DNA of 64,000 nt from positions 248,001 to 312,000 of the forward strand of contig CAVVSF010000012.1 in assembly GCA_963750915.1 (NCBI GenBank), in the 5' to 3' direction. This document shows, in pieces, positions 8,256 through 17,592 of the stretch. The stretch comes from DATBJJ01 sp963750915 (GTDB lineage Bacteria > Acidobacteriota > Vicinamibacteria > Vicinamibacterales > 2-12-FULL-66-21). The notes below the pieces were generated by a model. The model ran no database searches, had not been told where the DNA came from, and saw nothing but the letters and a program-made list of their open reading frames with translations. Each line of letters begins with the position of its first letter. Within the stretch, counting starts at the first letter, position 1. The position numbers were made by a program, and so were the translations under genes.

Positions 8256-9323
8256 CTAACGGACTACGCAGCCGGCCGCGAAGACCTTGCCGGGATTGCC
8301 AGGCACCGCTTCGCCAATCTTCCCGTCGCCATGCGCGCGGTGCGCCGGCTCCGCGCTCGTGCTGACTTCGATCAGATGGAACGAGCCGTTCCCGGTACGG
8401 TGGCACAACTCGACCTTCGGACCTTCCTGCTCGCTCGGCGCCTGTCCGAAATAGTGGCTGCGGTCGGTTGACGTGACCCTGCCGCCGGACCAGTCGGCTG
8501 CTGCCGTTCCGACATTCACGTACTGCCCCGCCGTCGCCGTGCCAGAGCCCGTGCAGGTCATGGACTGACCAGCCGCGAGAGTCGCGGCGGGACAGGTCAC
8601 CCGCACGCCGCGATCGTCGGTCACCGCGACGCCCGTGAGCGCGACCGTCCCCGTGTTGGTGACGACGTAGTCCCAGCTGACCGCGGCGCCAACCGTGATC
8701 GTCGGTCCCGGCGCGTCGTCGGCATCCTGGCCGTTGGTCGACTTCTTGATCCTGATGCTCGCACCGCTCGGCCTGCAATCCTGGTTGAAGGTCTTTGTCG
8801 GATCCGCCGGTACCGGCTCGCCGATCTTCGCGTCGCCGTGCGCGCGATGCGCGGGCTCGGCGCTGACGCTGACCTCGATCAGGTGATACGTGCCGTTGCC
8901 CTCGGCGTGGCACAGGGACACCTTCGCCGTCGTCGATCGCTCTTCGGCGACGATCGTCGCGGTGCTGGCGCTGACGTTGACCTGGATCTGGATGCGCTCG
9001 TCCGCGGTCACGTTCTGCAGCTGCGTCGTGGCGTCGACAGTGGCGTCCTTGAACCGGAGCTGAACACTCCCGGCAGGCACGCCGGAGAGTTCGAACGCGC
9101 CGGAGCCCTGCACCGCCGCCGAGGCGCTGGTGCCGACGACCGAGACCGTCAGGCCGGCTGCGGCACCGCCGGATGCGCGGTTGACCGTGCCGGCAACGAC
9201 GGCGGCGCCGCCGCTCGATGGCGTCGGACTCGTGGGCGTGCTGGACCCGCCGCATCGCGCCAGCGAGAAGACCAGCACGGTGAGACAGGACGCCGTCAGC
9301 AGGACTCGAGTCTTCGGGGGCAT
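8256..9323 (-). CDS. Secreted lipoprotein with duplicated Cys/His motif and DUF11-like domain
   Basis: About 355 residues. The minus strand reads AGGAGG eight bases before ATG 9323. The signal ends in a lipobox (SLARCGGSS), followed by a Ser/Thr/Pro linker and a CarboxypepD_reg-like segment (AAVVAGTVNRASGG). A motif occurs twice: around residues 137-183 (SLCHAEGNGTYHLIEVS, SAEPAHRAHGDAKIGEP) and at the C-terminus (ELCHRTGNGSFHLIEVS, SAEPAHRAHGDGKIGEA). Between the copies is a DUF11-like repeat (VSWDYVVTNTGTVALTGVAV). The pattern fits a surface or adhesion protein. The neighbouring SdrD-B-like protein is also secreted. No function is known to me for the duplicated motif. Confidence 0.75.
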   Translation of the reverse strand: MPPKTRVLLTASCLTVLVFSLARCGGSSTPTSPTPSSGGAAVVAGTVNRASGGAAAGLTVSVVGTSASAAVQGSGAFELSGVPAGSVQLRFKDATVDATTQLQNVTADERIQIQVNVSASTATIVAEERSTTAKVSLCHAEGNGTYHLIEVSVSAEPAHRAHGDAKIGEPVPADPTKTFNQDCRPSGASIRIKKSTNGQDADDAPGPTITVGAAVSWDYVVTNTGTVALTGVAVTDDRGVRVTCPAATLAAGQSMTCTGSGTATAGQYVNVGTAAADWSGGRVTSTDRSHYFGQAPSEQEGPKVELCHRTGNGSFHLIEVSTSAEPAHRAHGDGKIGEAVPGNPGKVFAAGCVVR

Positions 9324-9393
9324 CACGCGAACCTCCTTCGCAGATTGTGCCCCCGATGGACGTGGTGTCCATCAGGGGCCGGTCGACTGGCGA

Positions 9394-10292
9394 TCAGTTG
9401 CGATGCGGCGCGCAGAGCATGCCGTTGTTGTAATTGTCCAGCTGGCGGTGCATCGGCTCGCCGATCTTCCACGCCAGGCTGGACGCACGAACGATCTCCG
9501 GATCGCCGATGTGCTCGCTCATCCACGCGTCTGCCGCCGCGATCGTGCTGGCAATGCAGCTGGCGTCGTTGCCGATCAAGACGTTCAGCATCGCCGGGAC
9601 CAGCGAGCTGAACATCGTGAGGCGGCGGTCCTTGCCGACGGATTCAAGCCGCTCGATCGCCTCGTCCTTGGTGTAGGAAACGCCGCCGACGACGATCGTT
9701 GCGACCGGCCACGCCTCGGGGTGGTTCTTCCAGTAGCCCGGCGTGCCGGTGCCCGGCTGGGTCACGGGCGGCGTCCAGAAGCCGAAGTCATTGCTCGAGT
9801 TGTAGCCGCCCGTCAGCGTCGTACTGGTCGAGCTGTTGCCTTTGCCGTCCGGAACGCCGTCGCTGTCGACGTTGTCGTCGCTGCCGATATTCGACGGCGA
9901 CGCCTGCATTTCATTCGGAATCTGCACTTCGATCTTGTAGTCGCCGGCGCCGACCGGGAAGTAGTAGACCCCATCCGAGTTGGTGGAGGTGGGCCATGGC
10001 TCAGGAAGCGTGGTGCCGCTGATGGTGACGACCACGTTCGGCGATCCCCGCTCTCGGTTGGATCCTGGATGCCGTTGTTGTTTTCGTCGTAGTAAACGAC
10101 GCCGCAGATGCCCGCCGACGGGCAGGCCTCATTGGTCACAACCGTCGCTGCGACTGCCGCCAGCGGCATGAGCGCCATCGCCAGCGCTGCCGTCCGCGCG
10201 TGTTTGAGCGGACCGTGCAGTAACTGCTGCGACTTCTCACTCAGTTCCGACGTGTTCACCTGCTCCGCCGCCTGCTGCTCACGTGATCTCAT
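9394..10292 (-). CDS. Secreted SdrD-B-like protein, frameshifted
   Basis: It starts MRSREQQAAEQVNTSELSEK at ATG 10292, with an export helix (ALAMALMPLAAVAATVV). The SdrD B-like repeat begins GICGVVYYDENNNGIQDPTE, with Asp/Asn-rich calcium-type spacing. This frame then fails and the repeat continues in another frame as VVVTISGTTLPEPW and NSDGVYYFPVGAGDYKIEV. One missing G in a run of four near 10048-10051 would rejoin them. The C-terminal part has GTPGYWKNHPEAWP and ends CAPHRN. Such YWKNH segments occur in secreted proteins of unknown function. Either a sequencing error in a G run or a true loss of function; the first seems more likely. Confidence 0.68.
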
Positions 10293-10347
10293 GACTCGTC
10301 TCCCCCTCTGGTTGACCCTGTGTGATTCGTCCCTGTACGCTTCAGTC

Positions 10348-11658
10348 GTGCGTTTCCTGCTCGCCAACAACCACTGCATCAGCGATCCCGTCGCCGGTGT
10401 GACGCAGAGCCTGCGCACCATTGCCGAGTGGCTGGCCGGCGCAGGCCACGAGTGCCGAATCCTGACGACGGCGCGGTTCGAAAGCCGCGTCACCTTCACG
10501 ATCCGCGATCACCTGGCGCAGCTGGGCGTCGAGGTCCCGGCGGAGCCGAAGCGCCGGGCCGCGCCGCGGCCGGTCGTCAACTACACGGTCGGTGCGGCGC
10601 CGGTCACGCTGCTGCTGACGGCGCAGAACGATGAGACCCGGCCCGATCGCCGTGAGGCGGCGCAGTACCTCTCGCTCTTCGAACACCTTGTCGACGACTT
10701 CGCGCCCGACCAGCTGATCGCCGTCAACGGCCATCCGATGATTCGCGAGGCGCTGGCACTAGCCCGTCGCCGCGGCATGACCACCGCGTTTGCCGTGCGC
10801 GGATTCGGCTACTACGACCCGATCTATTTCGCCGACGTCGATCACGTGTTCACGTGCAGCCGCTTTCTGAGCGATGTCTATCGCGACCGCATCGGCCTCG
10901 TCAGCACGCCGATCGAGCCACCGATCGACTGGTCGACAGTGGTCGCCCCGGTCGAGTCGCGCGCGTTCGTGACCTTCGTCAATCCGTCGCCGCACAAGGG
11001 CCTGTTCCTCTTCGCGAGGCTGGCCGACATGCTTGGTTCCCGCCGGCCGGACATCGCGCTGCTCGTCGTCCAGTCCGGGCAGAGCGGCGGCGGTCTCAAC
11101 CGCGTTCCGGGCATCGATTTCAGCAAGTACCCGCAGATCATGGCGGCGCCGCCGGTGGCGACACCGGCCGAGTACTTCGCGCTGACTCGCATCCTCCTCG
11201 CCCCGTCGGTCTGGGAGGAGCCCTTCGGCCGCGTCGCGGCGGAAGCGATGATCAACGGCATCCCGGCGCTCGTCGGCGATCGCGGTGCGCTCCCGGACGT
11301 GATCCGCGGCGACACGCCCGCCGACGCCGGTGGCCGCGTCCTCCCCATCCCGTCGTGGATGACGGCCTCGAGCACACGCGTTCCCGGCGAGGACGAGGTC
11401 GAACCATGGTTCGAAGCCGTGTGCGCGCTCTGGGATGATCCGCAGATCTACGAACAGACCGGAGCTCGCGCGCGCCGAATCGCCGAGTCCCGCTACAGCG
11501 AAGCGGTCTCACGGTCGCGACATGTGTCGTACTTCACGGCGCTGACGCCTGGAGGCGGATCCGCTCGCTCGTCGACACGCCGCGATAGGGTCCGGTTCGT
11601 TGACTCTACGGAGGTGCTACTTCGGTGCCAGCTGACGAGGCGGTCTAAGCCTCGGTAG
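10348..11658 (+). CDS. GT4-like glycosyltransferase
   Basis: About 436 residues from GTG 10348 (VRFLLANNHCISDPVAGVTQ); ATG 10291 is in frame but adds a non-homologous tail over the divergent gene start. The first half has an MtfB-like fold with Rossmann strands (IAVNGHPMIREALALARRRG, TTAFAVRGFGYY). The second half has AFVTFVNPSPHKGLFLFARL, the nucleotide-sugar-binding start of Glycos_transf_1, then PSVWEEPFGRVAAEAMINGI with the E-x7-E signature. It probably adds a sugar to a surface polysaccharide or small molecule. No partner glycan genes lie nearby. Divergent from the SdrD-B-like gene. Confidence 0.82.
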   Translation: MRFLLANNHCISDPVAGVTQSLRTIAEWLAGAGHECRILTTARFESRVTFTIRDHLAQLGVEVPAEPKRRAAPRPVVNYTVGAAPVTLLLTAQNDETRPDRREAAQYLSLFEHLVDDFAPDQLIAVNGHPMIREALALARRRGMTTAFAVRGFGYYDPIYFADVDHVFTCSRFLSDVYRDRIGLVSTPIEPPIDWSTVVAPVESRAFVTFVNPSPHKGLFLFARLADMLGSRRPDIALLVVQSGQSGGGLNRVPGIDFSKYPQIMAAPPVATPAEYFALTRILLAPSVWEEPFGRVAAEAMINGIPALVGDRGALPDVIRGDTPADAGGRVLPIPSWMTASSTRVPGEDEVEPWFEAVCALWDDPQIYEQTGARARRIAESRYSEAVSRSRHVSYFTALTPGGGSARSSTRRDRVRFVDSTEVLLRCQLTRRSKPR

Positions 11659-11756
11659 GTGCGCGAGATCCTGAATCTGCAATCGGGCGGACGGAGACAG
11701 AAGTGTCTCGAGGATTGCGAAGTTCGAATCAGGCGGACGTGTGTGCGCCTGTGCGC

Positions 11757-12779
11757 CTATTTGTAGGCGACGCAGGCGCTGGCGGGACCGGCGAGGTGGA
11801 TGACCTCGGTGCGCGTGAAGCCGGCGTCGGCGCACCAGCGCGTGAAGTCGGCGCCGGTGAAGTCGAAGGCGTCGCCGAACTCGATCAGCATGTTGAGCGA
11901 CATCATCAGTCCGAACGCATTGCTCCGCCGCGCGTCGTCGATGACGTTCTCGATCGCGACGAATGCGCCGCCGGGCGGCAGGGCGTCGTAGGCCGCCTTC
12001 ACGAGCGCCGTCTTCTTCTCGAGGTTCCAGTCGTGCAGGATCATGCCCATCGTGATCACGTCGGCCGTCGGCAACGGATCGGCAAAGAAGTCGAGTGGCT
12101 GCGCTGAGACGCGGTCGGCGACGGCCGTCGCCGCGATGCGGCGCGCCGCGATCGCCGTCGCCGGCGGCAGGTCCGCCGAGACGCAGCGCATGTGTGGATG
12201 CGCCGTGGCGACGAGCACCGAGAGCTGTCCGCTGGCGCCGCCGACATCGCACAACGTCCGGTAGCGGCTGAAATCGAACTTGCTCGCGAAAGCACGGAAG
12301 TTGCCGGCCGAGATGCCGGCCATCGCGCCGAGGAATTGCTCGAGCTGCTGGGGGTTCTTGTAGAGCGCTTCGAACATCGAGGCGCCGCCCTCCCTCGTCT
12401 CGTTCTGCGCCTGGCCCGTCCGCAGCGCCGTGGTGAGGTCGCCCCAGAACGGATAGAGCCGCGCGTTGGCCATCTCGAGAAAACCGCCCATGTAGTCCGG
12501 CGCCTTGCGGTTGAGGAAGCGGCCCGCGTCGGGGGCGTTGCGGTAGCGGCCGTCGTGTCCGTCGCCGTCCCGTTCGAGAAAGCGCAGCGCGACCAGCGTA
12601 TCGAAAAAGTCCGGGTTGGCGCGGTCGTGAAGGCCGAGCGCCTGCTGAAGCTCCGCGCCCGTCATCGCCCGGTTGTCCAGCGTGGTGAACAGCCCAAGCT
12701 CGATCGCCGAGAGCAGGGTCTTGGCCGGCCAGAAGGCCATGCCGACTTCCATGATTCGCGCCGGGGTCACGGGCTCCAT
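11757..12779 (-). CDS. Class I SAM O-methyltransferase (Methyltransf_2 type)
   Basis: 340 residues from ATG 12779 (MEPVTPARIMEVGMAFWPAK). The N-terminal part is a winged-helix dimerisation domain (KTLLSAIELGLFTTLD, MTGAELQQALGLHDRANPDF). The SAM site shows as TLCDVGGASGQLSVLVA (motif I), then CVSADLPPA, and the acidic catalytic region ITMGMILHDWNLEKKTALVK with the His-Asp typical of small-molecule O-methyltransferases (hydroxyneurosporene or phenolic type). The acceptor is unknown and no biosynthetic cluster surrounds it. The ORF extends upstream to 12902 without homology. Confidence 0.88.
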   Translation of the reverse strand: MEPVTPARIMEVGMAFWPAKTLLSAIELGLFTTLDNRAMTGAELQQALGLHDRANPDFFDTLVALRFLERDGDGHDGRYRNAPDAGRFLNRKAPDYMGGFLEMANARLYPFWGDLTTALRTGQAQNETREGGASMFEALYKNPQQLEQFLGAMAGISAGNFRAFASKFDFSRYRTLCDVGGASGQLSVLVATAHPHMRCVSADLPPATAIAARRIAATAVADRVSAQPLDFFADPLPTADVITMGMILHDWNLEKKTALVKAAYDALPPGGAFVAIENVIDDARRSNAFGLMMSLNMLIEFGDAFDFTGADFTRWCADAGFTRTEVIHLAGPASACVAYK

Positions 12780-12871
12780 CGATGCTCCTTGGGAATGTGC
12801 CCCTCGGGGGGGCGGCATGCGAGGATATACCTCATCCGTTGGCGGAACGACATTATGTGTTGGGCTCGCGC

Positions 12872-13276
12872 ATGAAACGCAACGTACCAGTCGAGGGAGC
12901 AATCGATCGGGACGGCTGGAGGCTCATTTCTGCCGAGGAGCGAAACGCGTCGCATCCGCAGACGTTCCAGATACCATCCCGCGGAGCGCGCGCGTCGCTC
13001 GCTCCCGGCGACGGTGTCAGGCTGCTATTCGACATCGAGACGAGGGAAGGTGGCCGCGTCATCGACCGGGGTGTCGATCGACTGTGGGTCATCGTCAAAC
13101 AGCGGAGTGGCGAACGCTACGTCGGCATCCTGGACAGTGACCCGGGATTTGCTGAGGGCTTGAACCTGAGGGCGGGCGATGCGATCACATTCGGGCCAGA
13201 GCACGTAGCAGACATCGATCGGCCGCCGCGCGAGTATGTCTCGAACAAGTATGGGCCGGGGTTCTTCGATGAGTGA
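12872..13276 (+). CDS. Small conserved hypothetical protein, DUF2314-like
   Basis: 134 residues from ATG 12872 (MKRNVPVEGAIDRDGWRLIS). An upstream in-frame start at 12782 would overlap the divergent methyltransferase leader. The core has RLWVIVKQRSGERYVGILDS, DPGFAEGLNLRAGDAITF and ends EYVSNKYGPGFFDE. The W-V-x-V ... G-x-L-D-x-D-P ... G-D-x-x-x-F spacing resembles DUF2314/DUF2185 proteins, some of which are immunity-type proteins, but I am not certain of the family. No toxin gene is next to it. It lies just outside the left copy of the tRNA-Pro repeat. Confidence 0.6.
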   Translation: MKRNVPVEGAIDRDGWRLISAEERNASHPQTFQIPSRGARASLAPGDGVRLLFDIETREGGRVIDRGVDRLWVIVKQRSGERYVGILDSDPGFAEGLNLRAGDAITFGPEHVADIDRPPREYVSNKYGPGFFDE

Positions 13277-13383
13277 GCGGCGTTCGCCTGCATCTGCTCG
13301 CCGTTCGCGAAGCGCCCACCCCGAGCGCCAAACGCGACCGGAACGGAGCGAGCCGGCGCAGCGCGAGCGTCGTACAGGGAGCT

Positions 13384-13434
13384 TAAGCGAGGCGCCGGAG
13401 GGAACCGCCGCGAAGCGGCGGCGCCGAGCGCCAA
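13384..13434. repeat. REP-like intergenic repeat, copy 1
   Basis: Reads AAGCGAG, GCGCCGGAGGG, a small hairpin (CCGCCGC-GAA-GCGGCGG) and GCCGAGCGC. A second copy with the same outer words but a different hairpin lies at 27563-27613. The preceding 13280-13383 is also rich in GAGCG/CGCTC words. Shared outer blocks with a variable hairpin between suggest a dispersed palindromic repeat. Confidence 0.5.
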
Positions 13435-13436
13435 AA

Positions 13437-13484
13437 TTGGTCGGGGCGAGTGGATTCGAACCACCGACCCCTCGGTCCCGAACC
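13437..13484 (-). repeat. Partial tRNA-Pro copy (candidate att site, left)
   Basis: These 48 bases are identical to 18800-18847, the 3' part of the tRNA-Pro gene from the anticodon stem to the CCA end. The match stops at 13485, and the 5' part of the tRNA is absent. A duplicated tRNA 3' half is the classic footprint of integration into a tRNA gene: the intact gene at one end and the partial copy at the other. Confidence 0.8.
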
Positions 13485-13489
13485 CATGT

Positions 13490-13661
13490 TGCGAGCGTGC
13501 TTCTTGCTCAGGCCAAGCCAAAGTTTGGCGGCTGTCTCCAATAGGCCTCCGATCCCGTCGAAAGCCCCTCGGTCCAAGCGGTAGACATCTCCATGTCGCT
13601 CTAGCCAAACCTGAACGCCGCGTTGCAGCCCGGCGAGTGTGGCGACGTACATTTGCCTCAA
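13490..13661 (-). other. Short ORF of unknown origin abutting the left att copy
   Basis: On the minus strand a frame reads MRQMYVATLAGLQRGVQVWL, ERHGDVYRLDRGAFDGIGG, LLETAAKLWLGLSKKHARN, then runs into the tRNA-derived repeat. A different frame just upstream reads PFLAEIAWFPDRTPFEANV, which could be its broken N-terminal continuation. I do not recognise it. Integrase genes often end next to an att site, but no recombinase residues are visible here. Confidence 0.3.
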
Positions 13662-13799
13662 ACGGGGTTCTGTCGGGGAACCAGGCTATCTCCGCAAGGA
13701 AGGGCGCCTGCGTGGGCGCCAACGCCGATCGCGAAGTCTGCCGAGCGCCAGACGTTAGGTCGTTCGCGTCGAACGCGTAAGGCTCAGCTACGTGGATTT

Positions 13800-14420
13800 T
13801 CTCCCCCGCGCCTCTGGCCGGCCTTAGCGGAGCTGCTCCGACCCGAGACGTTGCAATACGTCACGAGTGCCCTCGCGACCGTGGTTAATCAGACAATCGA
13901 CCAGCGCCCAGCCCTCCGGGCCCGAGCGGAGGACGCGCTGCGCGACGCCCAGCGGCGTCTACAAAACCTGGTGGAAGCGATTGAGGGCCGCGCAGGCGCC
14001 CCTGCCCTGCTCGACGCGGTGCGAAAGCGCGACGCGAACATCGCGCGCCGACAGGGCGAACTAGAGGCCCTCAGCGAACCGCTCGAGCAGAGGCTTGCGT
14101 CATGCGGTCGTGGGTGCGAGCGCAGATCGAAGACGTGGCCCGACTGCTCGCTGAAACGGCCGGACGAACCAAAGCCGAGTTCCAAGCGGATCGGTCTCTC
14201 GCACGTGCTGCATCCGATTCACGCCGAAGGGGGCCGTTCCTGCGAGCCGAGGGCACGACTGATCTGGCGAACATCATTTCGGGCCAGCATCTATCGTGTT
14301 CTACTACCGACGCGACGAACCCTCGTCGCGACGCTAGTAGAACATTGCGATTTGAGATTGATCTGCCAGCGAATCATCTGGGACCGGGTTGGAAGCGCCG
14401 AGCTGGAGGTCAGCGGTGAC
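13800..14420 (+). pseudogene. Degraded large serine recombinase, C-terminal remnant
   Basis: Homology to the coiled-coil and C-terminal end of large serine recombinases is spread over two alternating frames. One frame holds LAELLRPETLQYVTSALATV, RLQNLVEAIEGRAGAPALLD and ARRQGELEALSEPLEQRLA. The frame then shifts near 14097 to WVRAQIEDVARLLAETAGRT, back near 14184 to RIGLSHVLHPIHAEGGRS, and again near 14240 to FLRAEGTTDLANIISGQ. The N-terminal catalytic serine domain is missing. At least three frame changes plus loss of the catalytic domain make it dead. It sits near the left att copy, consistent with a decayed island integrase, although serine recombinases do not usually target tRNA genes. 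Confidence 0.6.
14299..14353. repeat. Inverted-repeat hairpin and copy 1 of a 34-bp direct repeat
   Basis: TTCTACTACCGACGCGACGA (14299-14318), a 4-nt loop and TCGTCGCGACGCTAGTAGAA (14323-14342) form an imperfect 20-bp stem (18 of 20 pair). The right arm with its flank (14320-14353) recurs in direct orientation at 17593-17626 with two mismatches. The two copies bracket the kinase gene. Confidence 0.6.
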
Positions 14421-14444
14421 GGCTGCTGGCGCTTTGACAAATGA

Positions 14445-14793
14445 CGGGCCCGACCGACCTCGCGTTAGCCAATGGCGGCTTCCCCTTTTGCTGCGGCACG
14501 CTGCGTTCGCGTCGGCAACCGCGCCGGGGCGGTCGTAGCGTCTGTCGAAGGGGGAAGGGCTGAGCAGGGACCGAGAGAACGGGCGTTATGCTAACCGCGA
14601 GACGACCCTCTGATGCTTCCAAGCGTCACGCCGCTGCACCTGGCCTTTTCCATGCCAGAATACGATTCAGCTCACGCCGTTGAAGGCGCGCGGAGGCGGA
14701 GGTATTGAAGCTCCTCTTCCGTCCAGTGAAACTCTTGATGGTAACCATGCTAAAGGACCAGGCGCCAAGTCACGACGTCGCGGTGACAGCTCG
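14445..14793. other. Non-coding gap inside the island
   Basis: 349 bases between the recombinase remnant and the kinase stop. I see no gene-like frame, no clear promoter and no RNA gene. It may be decayed island sequence. Confidence 0.4.
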
Positions 14794-17352
14794 TCACGGG
14801 AGCCCGGAGTAATCCGCGCGCGCACGCATCGCCGTGACGTCGGCCTCAATGCGTGACAGCACCTGCCTGAACCGCGACTCGGATCGGACAGACGCGAAGA
14901 GGGGGTCGATCGCGAGCGTACGTCCGTCGCGCCATCCGGCGGCGTAGGCGCGCTCGAGCTCATCGAGCGCTGCGGTCGACTCACCGCGGAGCGCGTGAAC
15001 GGCCGCGTTCTGCATGAACACCATCGGCCAGTCCGCGCCGGCTAGCACGGCCTTTCGATTGGCGGCAACAATCTCGTCGAGGATGGCTGCCGCCTCCGAG
15101 ACTGACCCGGCGCGCTGCAGGTGATAGGCGTGCGCCAGCTTCACCGGATACGGCGCGTTGTGAAAAAGACCGTCGGCGGCGCGCGTGACGAGCGAGCGAA
15201 CGACGTCCGTGGCATCCGGCGTAGTGGCAAACGTCAGGATCTCCGCGCGCGTCAGCAGGACCTCGATGTTGTTAGGCGCTTCGGCTGCCGCCGCGCGGAT
15301 GCGCTCGATTGCCGCCGCCGGCTGTCCACGCCGCAGGTCGAGAAAGGCCATCAAGATCGGCAGGCGCCTGGCGCTCGGAAACCGCGTCGCCGCCGCCGTC
15401 AGGAATCGCTCGGTTCGTGCGTCATCGTCGAGGCACTGGAGAGCGACACCCACGTGGTAATAGGCCGACGGCGTGTTGGCCGACAGCTGGAGCGCTCGCT
15501 TCGAGTGCTTCAGAGCATCGTCGCAACGTCCGGCGGTGGACTCGCTGAAACTGAGATCGTTCAGGCCGATCGTGTAGCTCGGATCGAGCTCGACGGCCTT
15601 GCGATGCGCGAGCAACGCCTCTTGAAGACGTCCCACCTGATGCAGGTTCAACGCGAGCCCGTGGTGTGCGGAGGCGAGCTGCGGGTCGATGGCGAGCGCC
15701 TTGTGAGCGGCATCGAGGCCACGCTCGAACGCCGAGAGGTCGCCGTAGGCCGCCTGGAAGTAGGCTTTGTTGGCCGTCTCGCTGTATGCCTCGGCAAATC
15801 GCGGATCCAGGGTGACGGCCTGACGCAACAGATCGATCGAGGCCTTCAACCGCTCCTCAGTGGTCTTGCCCGGTGCGTTTCGCGCCTGCACAAACAGCTC
15901 GTACGCCGCCACTGACGACGTCGGGCGCCTCCCGACGCGGGCCTGCTCTTCGAGTGAAACGCTGGCGTTGAGTGCTCCGGCGACGCGCAGGGCGATGTCG
16001 CTCTGCGCTGCGAACACGTCGACGCCCTCACGATCGTACTGGTCGGACCAGATCACCTGCCCCGAACGCGCATCAATCAGCTCGACGTTCACGCGCACGC
16101 GCGAGCCGTCTTCGCGCACGGTACCGGTAACCGCGCTGCCAATGCCGAGCTCCTGCACCATCCTGGGAAGGTCGCCACGTCCGCCCTTGAAACTCGCCAC
16201 GGCCGTTCGGCTGACGACGCCGAGCCCGCTCAACTTCGAGAGCTGGCTCGTGACCTCTTCTGTCATACCGGCGGCGAAGTATCCCTCGCCCTCACGCGAG
16301 ATGTTCTCGAACGGCAGTACCGCGAGTAGACGACGGCGATCGACCGGCGTTGCCGCGCTGCCGCCTGACCCGTCCATTCGGCCATCACGCGATGTCAGCC
16401 ACCAAAGAGCGCCCGTGACCGAGAGCACCACGATAGCCGTCCCGACCGCCGCAATGAGGCGCTTCGCGCGTTCGGGACGAACAGTCGACGCCGCGGCAGA
16501 TGCTTGCCCAGCAGACGCCTCTGGAAACGTCTCGAGCGCGAACACCATGTCGCGCGCGCTCTGGAATCGGCGCTCGGGCGCTTTCTCGAGGCACCGTCGG
16601 ACGACACGATCGACTGTTGCCGGCACATTGGGACGCAGGCTGGTCAGGTCCGGGGGGTGGTCTTTCAGGACCGCGTGCAGCGTTTCTATCCGGCTGTCGC
16701 CCGCGAAGGCGCGTCGGCCGGCGAGCATCTCGTACAGCACGCACCCGAACGAGAAGATGTCGGAGCGCGCGTCGGTCCGCTCGCCACGCGCCTGTTCGGG
16801 CGCCATGTAACCGGCGGTGCCGAGCACCACACCACTTTCGGTATGGCCGAGCCGCGTCACATCGCTTGCGGACTCCGGCCCAGGTTCAGTGGCGAGCCCG
16901 AAGTCGAGCAGCTTCACCCGGCCGTCGCGCATCACGAAGATATTCTCAGGCTTCAGATCGCGATGGACGATGCCGCGGTCGTGGGCTGCGGCCAGGCCGC
17001 TGCCGATTTGCGACGCATAGTCGATCACGGTCGAGAGCGGCAAAGGCGCGGTACCGATGTGCGTCCTTAGCGTTTCTCCCTCAAGGAGCTCGACCGCGAT
17101 ATACGGGATGCCTTCGTGGTTGCCCACGTCGTGGATGGCGAGGATGTTTGGGTGCGAAAGCGCGGCGATCGCGCGGGCCTCGCGATCGAACCGCGCAAGG
17201 AATTCCCGATGGCTGAACGCTCCGGAAGCCACCGTTTTGATCGCGACCTGGCGCTGCAGCCTCGTATCGCGCGCGCGATACACCTCGCCCATCCCGCCCT
17301 GGCCGAGGGACTCAAGGATTTCGTATGGACCCAGCTTTGTTCCGGGCAGCAT
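14794..17352 (-). CDS. Ser/Thr protein kinase with TolB-like and TPR domains
   Basis: 852 residues. The kinase domain covers residues 9-270: glycine loop GQGGMGEVY (17-25), ATP-lysine K39 in VAIK, catalytic HRDLKPEN starting at 130 and DFG at 150-152, all intact. A single membrane segment lies near residue 290-310 (LIAAVGTAIVVLSVTGALWW). Outside the membrane come a TolB/adenylate-cyclase-associated-like domain (RRLLAVLPFENISREGEGYF, EVTSQLSKLSGLGVVSRT) and TPR repeats to the end (ALAIDPQLASAHHGLALNL, RALQLSANTPSAYYHVGVAL). This layout is common in Acidobacteriota; it probably phosphorylates targets in response to an external or lipid-anchored partner. It lies inside the putative island between two 34-bp direct repeats. 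Confidence 0.93.
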   Translation of the reverse strand: MLPGTKLGPYEILESLGQGGMGEVYRARDTRLQRQVAIKTVASGAFSHREFLARFDREARAIAALSHPNILAIHDVGNHEGIPYIAVELLEGETLRTHIGTAPLPLSTVIDYASQIGSGLAAAHDRGIVHRDLKPENIFVMRDGRVKLLDFGLATEPGPESASDVTRLGHTESGVVLGTAGYMAPEQARGERTDARSDIFSFGCVLYEMLAGRRAFAGDSRIETLHAVLKDHPPDLTSLRPNVPATVDRVVRRCLEKAPERRFQSARDMVFALETFPEASAGQASAAASTVRPERAKRLIAAVGTAIVVLSVTGALWWLTSRDGRMDGSGGSAATPVDRRRLLAVLPFENISREGEGYFAAGMTEEVTSQLSKLSGLGVVSRTAVASFKGGRGDLPRMVQELGIGSAVTGTVREDGSRVRVNVELIDARSGQVIWSDQYDREGVDVFAAQSDIALRVAGALNASVSLEEQARVGRRPTSSVAAYELFVQARNAPGKTTEERLKASIDLLRQAVTLDPRFAEAYSETANKAYFQAAYGDLSAFERGLDAAHKALAIDPQLASAHHGLALNLHQVGRLQEALLAHRKAVELDPSYTIGLNDLSFSESTAGRCDDALKHSKRALQLSANTPSAYYHVGVALQCLDDDARTERFLTAAATRFPSARRLPILMAFLDLRRGQPAAAIERIRAAAAEAPNNIEVLLTRAEILTFATTPDATDVVRSLVTRAADGLFHNAPYPVKLAHAYHLQRAGSVSEAAAILDEIVAANRKAVLAGADWPMVFMQNAAVHALRGESTAALDELERAYAAGWRDGRTLAIDPLFASVRSESRFRQVLSRIEADVTAMRARADYSGLP

Positions 17353-17592
17353 GGTGGTGCTCGCGGTCGGCCGATCATACCTGAGGCCCCTAACGCGCCA
17401 TCGTTCGTTCGGCCAACAGGTGGGCGGATTATATGATGGGACAAACGCCGGTGGCGTCGCCGCTTCAGTTCGTGATTGAGCTTCTTCCCACTCTCCTCCG
17501 CTCTCTCCACCTCCATCTCCCTGTAGCCCTCACCGAGGGGAGCCTCACAACAAACCTCAATAAAACCGGGGTGCGGCTGTGGACCCAATCCT

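Noticed and set aside
13236..13544. Plus-strand ORF with VGASGFEPPTPRSRT
   Set aside because: This peptide comes from reading the antisense of the tRNA-Pro 3' half; it is a known false-ORF signature.
14299..14343. Integron attC site
   Set aside because: The hairpin ends do not fit the GTTRRRY/RYYYAAC core sites and no integron integrase is present.
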